This document shows, piece by piece, positions 42,883 to 46,576 of a stretch of DNA of 46,576 nt. The position numbers and the translations under genes were made by a program. This DNA comes from Erwinia sp. OLFS4 (GTDB taxonomy: Bacteria; Pseudomonadota; Gammaproteobacteria; Enterobacterales; Enterobacteriaceae). The notes beneath the pieces were generated by a model. That model was not told the origin of the DNA. It did not search any database and saw only the letters and a program-made list of their open reading frames with translations. Where the stretch lies: contig NZ_MOMB01000062.1 of NCBI RefSeq assembly GCF_002752165.1, forward strand, positions 1 to 46,576, read 5' to 3'. Numbering within the stretch: the stretch's first letter is position 1; every line of letters starts with the position of its first letter.

Positions 42883-42941
42883 TCCCCTTTTGCTGGCATC
42901 GCCGCGACAAACTGTACGTGGCTTGCCTGCGGCTGTCATGT

Positions 42942-43009
42942 AAAACGCCCCGCGACACAACTGGCGCAGGGCGTTTTGATTACCAATGACCCGGTGGAAA
43001 TCACCGGGT
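42942..43009. terminator. Bidirectional terminator region between LysR gene and ABC operon
   Basis: AAAACGCCC (42942-42950) and GGGCGTTTT (42969-42977) form a nine-base stem whose A/T ends serve as T-runs on either strand. A second perfect hairpin follows: ACCCGGTG (42989-42996) and CACCGGGT (43002-43009). Both lie between convergent genes, nine bases before the stop of the ABC ATPase. Confidence 0.8.
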
Positions 43010-43017
43010 GTGCCAAC

Positions 43018-43800
43018 TCAGGCGGTCAGCGCGATTTTTTCATTCAGGGTATCGCGGATACGATTGACCCAGGACTGCGTGTTTTCGCGGGTGCGTTCTG
43101 CACGCGGAATATCAATGGTATAGGTATCGGTAATCGTCGCAGGATCGCCGGTCAGCAGGCAGACACGATCTGACAGCATGACGGCTTCTTCAACGGCATG
43201 GGTCACCAGAATCATTGAGCGGGTGGCAATTTTACGCTGTTCCCACAGGTCAATCAGATCCTGACGCAGCTTCTCGCCGGTATAAATGTCCAGCGCAGAG
43301 AATGGCTCATCAAGCAGCATCAGTTTAGGTTCAACCGCCAGCGCACGGGCAAAACCTACCCGCTGACGCATCCCGCCGGACAACTCCTTCGGATAAGCGT
43401 TAACATAATCGGTCAGACCAATCAGTTCCAGCATCCGCATAGTGCGACGTTCAATTTCCTCACGACCCAGCTTCGCCGCCTGCAAGCCAAAGGCAACGTT
43501 ATTAAACACGGTCAGCCATGGAAACAGCGCGAAGCTCTGGAAAACCATGCTGGCATCACGACACGGGCCGCAAACCGGCAGATCATTACAGACGATGGAA
43601 CCAAAATCAGGCTCAATCAGACCGGCGATCATACGAATCAGCGTTGACTTACCGGAACCGGAACGGCCAAGCAGGGCCACCACTTCGTTGTCATAAACTT
43701 CAAAGTTGATATGTTCAAGCACCGGAATGCTCTGCTTACTTCCCTTGTGGAAGGATTTAGAGACATTTTTCATTTCTACAAGTGGATGACGTTTTTTCAT
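43018..43800 (-). CDS. ABC importer ATPase, nitrate/sulfonate/taurine (NitT/TauT) type
   Basis: ATPase of 260 residues with Walker A LLGRSGSGKST (43-53), Q-loop MVFQSFALFPWLTV, signature ELSGGMRQRVGFARALAVEPK, Walker B LMLLDEPFSALD and the switch His in LVTHAVEEA. The Q-loop form FALFPWLTV is usual for the TauB/SsuB/NrtD group. It follows its permease by 34 bases and is the last gene of the operon. It powers import of an unidentified small anion or heterocycle. Confidence 0.92.
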   Translation of the reverse strand: MKKRHPLVEMKNVSKSFHKGSKQSIPVLEHINFEVYDNEVVALLGRSGSGKSTLIRMIAGLIEPDFGSIVCNDLPVCGPCRDASMVFQSFALFPWLTVFNNVAFGLQAAKLGREEIERRTMRMLELIGLTDYVNAYPKELSGGMRQRVGFARALAVEPKLMLLDEPFSALDIYTGEKLRQDLIDLWEQRKIATRSMILVTHAVEEAVMLSDRVCLLTGDPATITDTYTIDIPRAERTRENTQSWVNRIRDTLNEKIALTA

Positions 43801-43834
43801 AATCTTTCCAGGTAAAATAGTTTTAACGGGCTAA

Positions 43835-45553
43835 TCAGCCTAATCTGTAACGGTTTTCCGCGAAACGATAAAGCGGCGTCCAGACGAAAATAATGCACAG
43901 GGCGACCATGAAACACATGGCTACACAGCCCAGCGCCTGTTCCGGATCCTGACCGGCGGAAGTCGCCTGAGAAATGAAAGCACCCAGTCCCGTGGTGTGC
44001 AGCGTAATGTCACCCCAGCTCAGTACTTCAGCAGCAATAGCCGTATTCCAGGCACCACCTGCAGCGGAGATAACACCGGTAACAATGGACGGAAACACCG
44101 CGGGCAGAATAAATTTCGTCCACCACATCAGGCCACGGACCTGATAAACCTTACTGGCTTCCATCAGCTGGCTTGGGATCATGGAAGTACCGGCAATGAC
44201 GTTAAACAGGACATACCACTGGGTACCCAGCATGATCATCGGCAACGTCCAGTCATCAAGACTCTGGTGGAAGGTGATGATCATAATGGCCACGAACGGA
44301 TAGAACACGTTAGCCGGAACCGCAGCCATAATCTGGATGATCGGCTGGAAGAAACGAACCAGCTTAGGACGTAAACCAATCCAGACACCCAGCGGTGTAA
44401 AGATCACCACGCTGAGCAGCATCGCACCAATAACCCTGGCAGCCGTCAGTCCCATCCATTCCGGCAAATTCGGCATATACTGCTTCGGAATGAACAGCCA
44501 CAGTTCATGAGCGTAATAAATGCAGATAACCGCCAGCGCAAGATACCAGATGCCCGCCCACAGCCAGTTCAGCACACTCATGGTGCTGAACAAACGGTGC
44601 AGGCGCAGTTTGTACCAGCCACGCGGCAGAACAAACAGCCAGAAGAATGCAAATCCGGCAGCCATTTTACCCAGCCAGCAGCCGATTAATGAACGATGCA
44701 TGCAGTTATAAAACCATGAGGTCGGTACACGGTTTTCTGAAATATCTTCATATTTAAACTGATGGGCATAGCGTACCAGCGGACGGAACAGCAGCTGATC
44801 AAACACCACGATAGTGACAATCAGCGCCATAATGCTGTAGATCACGGCCTGCGAATTACCGTCATTCAGCGCCTGGCCCATATAGGCACCGACACCCGGC
44901 AGATTGACGCTGTTATCGCCAATTGTCAGCATTTCTGAAGCAATCAGGGCAAACCAGGCCGCTGACTGCGACACCATGGTATTCCACAGAAGCCCAGGAA
45001 AAGAGAAGATAAATTCCAGACGCCAGAAGCGCTGCCAGCCATTATAACGGAATGCATAGGTCGCTTCGGTCAGGTCAGCCGGCACCACACGCATGGTCTG
45101 AAACAGCGTCAGCATCATATTCCAGGCCTGACCGGTAAAGACAGCGAATATCGCCAGCCCTTCCAGCCCCATCATGCTATGGGGAAAAAGACCAAGGAAA
45201 AAAGCAGTCGTGAAGGTCAGAAAACCAACCAGAGGAACGGATTCCATGAAGTTGACGAACGGCAGAATCACGCGTCGCATCGGCGCGAATTTTGCAGCCA
45301 GTACGCCAAATACGATACTGAAGGCCATTGAATAAAACAGGCCGATCACCAACCGCATACTGGTACGTAACGCATAATAAGGCAGATTATGATAATCAAG
45401 ACTTATTGGCGCTATTGTGCTGCCATTAAATTCACCGTGCATTCCTATCCAGCCATAGATAAAAAGAAAAATAGCCGAACCAAGAATCAGTGCAACGATA
45501 ATATCGTTCAGGTTAAACCTGACATTTGTTTTTTCTGTGCGCATAGACTGCAT
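43835..45553 (-). CDS. ABC importer permease, two permease units fused
   Basis: A 572-residue membrane protein holding two binding-protein-dependent permease domains in one chain. Each has a typical EAA-like loop, WRLEFIFSFPGLLWNTMV in the first half (about 180-200) and WTKFILPAVFPSIVTGVISAAGGAWNTAI in the second (about 480-510). Each domain shows five to six membrane segments, with a basic linker (KLRLHRLF) between them. Such fused permeases replace the usual homodimer. It starts at ATG 45553 with GGAGAG upstream and precedes the ATPase gene. No binding-protein gene is within the window. Confidence 0.88.
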   Translation of the reverse strand: MQSMRTEKTNVRFNLNDIIVALILGSAIFLFIYGWIGMHGEFNGSTIAPISLDYHNLPYYALRTSMRLVIGLFYSMAFSIVFGVLAAKFAPMRRVILPFVNFMESVPLVGFLTFTTAFFLGLFPHSMMGLEGLAIFAVFTGQAWNMMLTLFQTMRVVPADLTEATYAFRYNGWQRFWRLEFIFSFPGLLWNTMVSQSAAWFALIASEMLTIGDNSVNLPGVGAYMGQALNDGNSQAVIYSIMALIVTIVVFDQLLFRPLVRYAHQFKYEDISENRVPTSWFYNCMHRSLIGCWLGKMAAGFAFFWLFVLPRGWYKLRLHRLFSTMSVLNWLWAGIWYLALAVICIYYAHELWLFIPKQYMPNLPEWMGLTAARVIGAMLLSVVIFTPLGVWIGLRPKLVRFFQPIIQIMAAVPANVFYPFVAIMIITFHQSLDDWTLPMIMLGTQWYVLFNVIAGTSMIPSQLMEASKVYQVRGLMWWTKFILPAVFPSIVTGVISAAGGAWNTAIAAEVLSWGDITLHTTGLGAFISQATSAGQDPEQALGCVAMCFMVALCIIFVWTPLYRFAENRYRLG

Positions 45554-45645
45554 TGAAGGCGCTCTCCAGATTAAAATAAACAGCGCGCAGGAACTATCAT
45601 CAGTAATACAACTGAATAAATACCTGGTGGATAAAAACGAGCTAA

Positions 45646-45675
45646 TTCGCCATCAAAAAGAAAATTGATGGCGAA
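45646..45675 (-). terminator. Strong hairpin upstream of the ABC permease gene
   Basis: TTCGCCATCAA (45646-45656) and TTGATGGCGAA (45665-45675) form a perfect 11-base stem with an A-rich loop. It lies between the small ORF at 45692-45925 and the permease start. It may terminate the upstream transcript or partly attenuate read-through. No strong T-run is present. Confidence 0.55.
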
Positions 45676-45691
45676 AAGTTCGTAATGATTT

Positions 45692-45925
45692 TCAGGGTAT
45701 TAATGCATCCACTTCGGCAATCACAAGCTGCTGACGTTTCTCAGCCATTTTTTTCAAAAAAGCTTTAAAAGTAACAGACAGTTTGCGCTTATTAGCTAAA
45801 GCAGGATAACCCTTAGGTGCCTTAGGTTTATGGTAATAAGAGTGATCAAATGCATATGCTTTTGATGAACGATTTACGACCAGAGACCCGACATAGCAGG
45901 AGAAGAAATAATCGATACAGAACAT
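45692..45925 (-). CDS. Small protein of unknown function
   Basis: A 77-residue frame with ATG 45925 and GAGG seven bases upstream. The N terminus MFCIDYFFSCYVGSLVV is hydrophobic. The rest is basic: KPKAPKGYPALANKRKLSVTFKAFLKKMAEKRQQ. I do not recognise the family. Codon use and the ribosome site make it a plausible real gene, and it ends just before the strong hairpin. It lies upstream of the ABC operon on the same strand. Confidence 0.4.
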   Translation of the reverse strand: MFCIDYFFSCYVGSLVVNRSSKAYAFDHSYYHKPKAPKGYPALANKRKLSVTFKAFLKKMAEKRQQLVIAEVDALIP

Positions 45926-46398
45926 CCTACACCTCGATTAATTGTATAAGTATAAATAACGGTATTTGCGCATGCTCGCGGTGAGCAGCGACCTGATGCC
46001 GACTATTCGTACTTACACATTAACGCGTGTTCGGAATAATCAGCCTGTAATGGCGTGCCCCGATGGAGGCTCGTCAGATGCAGCACTGAACATTTATGTT
46101 CCTCTCGATGAGTGAATATTTGCGCGAATAGTATGCGCGGATAAATATAAACGTAACCTTTACGAGGCGTTTTTTTCCTGCTTTTTCCGCCAGAACACTT
46201 CGCCTGGCACCAGCCGGCTGTGACCGGCATTTCCAGAGGGAAACGATCGAAAAAAAACGCCATCTTACGATGACGTTAATGTAGCAAAACAAGCAAATAA
46301 AAATTGCATTTACGCAGTTTTCAACAGGCATTATCAACGAGAGAATAGATAAAACTCGTTGATTTATATCAATAAAAATACCATTCCAGGCAAAATTG
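45926..46398. other. Non-coding stretch before the right-hand IS1
   Basis: About 470 bases in which I find no supported gene. The open frames here are rich in Cys, Arg and Ser, lack ribosome sites and run into IS1. A perfect hairpin, TCAACGAG (46334-46341) with CTCGTTGA (46355-46362), lies 36 bases before the IS1 border. The stretch may hold the remains of a gene cut by IS1, but no family is recognisable. Confidence 0.45.
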
Positions 46399-46576
46399 GG
46401 TGATGCCTCCAATTAGTAGAACATGTGTTTCTCGATAAACGCTCCAATGACTTTTTCGTGGATCTCAACTGAGCGCGAAAAGCAGATTGTTTTACGAGCC
46501 AACCGTTTAATGCGGGTGCGGAGCGTCAGGTTATTACGTTCAATGCGTTGGGTGAAAATTTTGCCCGTCAGATGCT
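46399..46576 (-). mobile_element. IS1-family element, right-end fragment (inverted copy)
   Basis: Exact reverse complement of bases 1-178. The tip GGTGATGCCTCC starts at 46399. The transposase strand is minus, so the body of this IS1 extends beyond the right edge of the window. Because the two copies face each other tip-inward, the whole window sits between inverted IS1 elements. Confidence 0.93.
46413..46574 (-). CDS. insB: IS1 transposase InsB, C-terminal fragment (second copy)
   Basis: The same 53-residue C-terminal InsB fragment as at 3-164, read on the minus strand and ending at the TAA complement 46413-46415 with EKHMFY. No base differs between the two copies over the part visible. The upstream coding part lies outside the window. 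Confidence 0.92.
   Translation of the reverse strand, partial: HLTGKIFTQRIERNNLTLRTRIKRLARKTICFSRSVEIHEKVIGAFIEKHMFY

Noticed and set aside
46003-46412. Two overlapping minus-strand open frames (86 and 112 codons) next to the right IS1
   Set aside because: They overlap each other in different frames, lack ribosome sites, show no recognisable fold, and one runs into the IS1 tip.
1-46576. CRISPR arrays, tRNA or rRNA genes, prophage or plasmid functions
   Set aside because: No regularly spaced repeats, cloverleaf-like sequences, phage structural genes or replication genes were recognised on either strand.

Overview
The window looks like a single chromosomal stretch from a gamma-proteobacterium of the order Enterobacterales. 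The evidence is a Yersinia-type urease operon (long UreB, UreC active-site stretch MVCHNLN), opgB, ampH, ahpCF, a DUF1471 protein and IS1. An Erwinia/Pantoea-like, possibly insect-associated, host would fit the mix of catabolic islands, IS1 copies and broken genes, but that assignment is inference. Both ends lie inside IS1 copies in opposite orientation, and the terminal 180 bases are exact inverted copies of each other. The window is therefore either a segment bracketed by inverted IS1 elements or an assembly contig that stops inside a repeat.

Layout. 1-178: 3' end of IS1, which has removed the 5' part of an ammonium transporter gene. 1.2-8.7 kb: urease operon ureABCEFGD, then a urea transporter and a NiCoT nickel permease; ureF carries a one-base frameshift. 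9.1-12.8 kb: opgB (periplasmic glucan phosphoglycerol transferase) and ampH. 12.8-21.1 kb, minus strand: an aromatic-ring degradation operon (alpha/beta hydrolase, ribose-type ABC importer, RidA-like protein, FAH-family protein, LigB-type extradiol dioxygenase, FAD monooxygenase), with a divergent GntR/FCD regulator and a siderophore-interacting-type flavoprotein. 22.9-23.1 kb: remnant of a lactonase gene.

23.1-36.2 kb: a second catabolic island with two paralogous LacI-type regulators. The first regulator is divergent from a four-gene operon of two tandem CoA-transferase-like alpha/beta pairs. Both beta subunits lack the catalytic Glu of true CoA-transferases and resemble IpdAB-type C-C hydrolases; the second alpha gene is frameshifted at its 3' end. 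The minus-strand arm encodes a thiamine-diphosphate enzyme, DhaK-like and DhaL-like kinase subunits, a class III (CaiB-type) CoA-transferase, a MaoC-type hydratase, an MHS-family transporter and the second LacI regulator. Two distinct palindromic operator types with a central CG can be read directly: TGGGATCGATCCCA (two copies, 106 bp apart) and TAAAAACGTTTTTA (a tandem pair inside a 37-bp perfect palindrome, plus a third near-match). Together they suggest one regulated pathway for CoA-activated breakdown of an unidentified acid, feeding a ketose-type kinase.

36.6-46.4 kb: a small exported DUF1471 protein, ahpCF with clear terminators, a Tat-exported cytosine-deaminase-like amidohydrolase downstream of an ankyrin protein, a divergent LysR regulator of the AllS/PunR type, and a NitT/TauT-type ABC importer (fused double permease plus ATPase) without a visible binding protein. 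A small unidentified ORF and an empty 470-base stretch precede the right-hand IS1. No tRNA, rRNA or CRISPR array was recognised.
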